Below are positions 5,100 through 5,424 of a stretch of DNA of 5,424 nucleotides, piece by piece (within the stretch, counting starts at the first letter, position 1; the number at the start of each line of letters is the position of its first letter). A model generated the notes under the pieces. The model was not told the DNA's origin, searched no databases, and saw nothing but the letters and a program-made list of their open reading frames with translations. The DNA comes from SAR202 cluster bacterium (lineage in GTDB: Bacteria; Chloroflexota; Dehalococcoidia; Lucifugimonadales; UBA1123), in NCBI GenBank assembly GCA_030743915.1, contig JASLRP010000600.1:1-5424 (forward strand), read 5' to 3'. The translations under genes and the position numbers were made by a program.

Positions 5100-5309
5100 A
5101 TGGCCGAGCGAGACACATACAAATATCAGCTGACAAAAGGCGGGAAGATCGTCCATCGTGGTATCACAAATGATCTTGACCGGCGACAGCAAGAGCATCA
5201 GGATGAGTATCCGAACTCGCGTATCAAACAGGTGGGACGGCAGACGACACGCGAGGCCGCGTTAAAGTGGGAACGTGAAGGTGGAAAGCGGCGCTACCGA
5301 AATAGTTAA
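5100..5309 (+). CDS. minimal GIY-YIG-like nuclease-domain protein (69 aa)
   Basis: The 69-residue product matches the pattern of small stand-alone GIY-YIG-superfamily proteins. YKYQL (7-11) stands at the GIY strand and HRGIT (19-23) at the YIG strand. The Arg pair 28-29 (LDRR) is at the place of the catalytic Arg, and the helix TTREAALKWE (49-58) supplies a candidate metal-binding Glu (Glu52). The GIY tyrosine position and the usual final Asn are degenerate or absent, so catalysis is uncertain. There is no DNA-binding domain or other fused part. The full protein is little more than one core domain and is basic at the C-terminus (KRRYR). The start is very well supported by AAGGAGG 5 bases before ATG and a strong promoter. 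It may act on nucleic acid in the cytosol, but no cellular role can be read from the sequence. It follows the pentapeptide gene by 152 bases as a separate unit. Confidence 0.8.
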   Translation: MAERDTYKYQLTKGGKIVHRGITNDLDRRQQEHQDEYPNSRIKQVGRQTTREAALKWEREGGKRRYRNS

Positions 5310-5339
5310 ACGACCCCAAGAAACCTACCGTCACCAGCT

Positions 5340-5423
5340 TCAGCCAATCACTGCATCTAGGATTCGGGCGATGGTGACCTGTTCCAATTTCAGACGCGCG
5401 CGCTCCTGATGCACCTGAGTCCA
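5340..5423 (-). CDS. C-terminal tail of an unidentified gene (partial)
   Basis: On the minus strand a frame open from the right edge ends at TGA (5342-5340). The 27 visible residues are charged and look helical (QERARLKLEQVTIARILDAV, then IG). The regular alternation of charged and aliphatic residues is protein-like, while the other frames here read as low-quality sequence. It would converge with the GIY-YIG-like gene, with 30 bases between the stops. Too little is visible to name a family. Confidence 0.4.
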   Translation of the reverse strand, partial: WTQVHQERARLKLEQVTIARILDAVIG

Positions 5424-5424
5424 G

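Overview
The window looks like bacterial chromosome. It carries parts of what is probably an oxidative or xenobiotic-metabolism neighbourhood on the left and an accessory-looking stretch on the right. The left edge ends a dicluster 4Fe-4S protein that resembles the C-terminus of reductive-dehalogenase-like proteins. Together with the style of the SDR and phosphotransferase, this makes me think of Chloroflexota (Dehalococcoidia/SAR202-like). That placement comes from remembered family resemblance and is an inference. No rRNA, tRNA, CRISPR array, transposase or integrase is visible.

Layout. Positions 2-484 (+): end of the iron-sulfur protein. Positions 537-567: a strong hairpin. Positions 604-801 (+): a 65-residue acidic protein of unknown function. 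Positions 989-1804 (-): a complete classical short-chain dehydrogenase/reductase (SDR), convergent with the small gene. Positions 1805-1928: a divergent promoter region with a perfect 12-bp palindrome over the predicted SDR transcription start. Positions 1929-2948 (+): an aminoglycoside-phosphotransferase-fold kinase closest in motif style to spectinomycin kinase APH(9). Positions 2998-3417 (-): an unrecognised small membrane protein. Positions 3418-3717: 300 bases of AT-richer non-coding DNA with a good sigma-70-type promoter, a possible RNA pseudoknot and a hairpin that would hide the ribosome binding site of the next gene. Positions 3718-4947 (+): a two-TM pentapeptide-repeat protein. Positions 5040-5099: a promoter and a 10-bp inverted repeat. 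Positions 5100-5309 (+): a 69-residue minimal GIY-YIG-type protein. Positions 5340-5423 (-): probable tail of a further gene.

The genes do not form one obvious operon. Every gene from the SDR rightwards seems to be its own transcription unit, with strand switches at most junctions. The richest regulatory signals lie right of 3418, where intergenic DNA is AT-richer than on the left (3541-3600 is about 37% GC). The kinase, membrane protein, pentapeptide protein and mini-nuclease look like independently placed accessory genes. I see no firm evidence that they act together as one new system.
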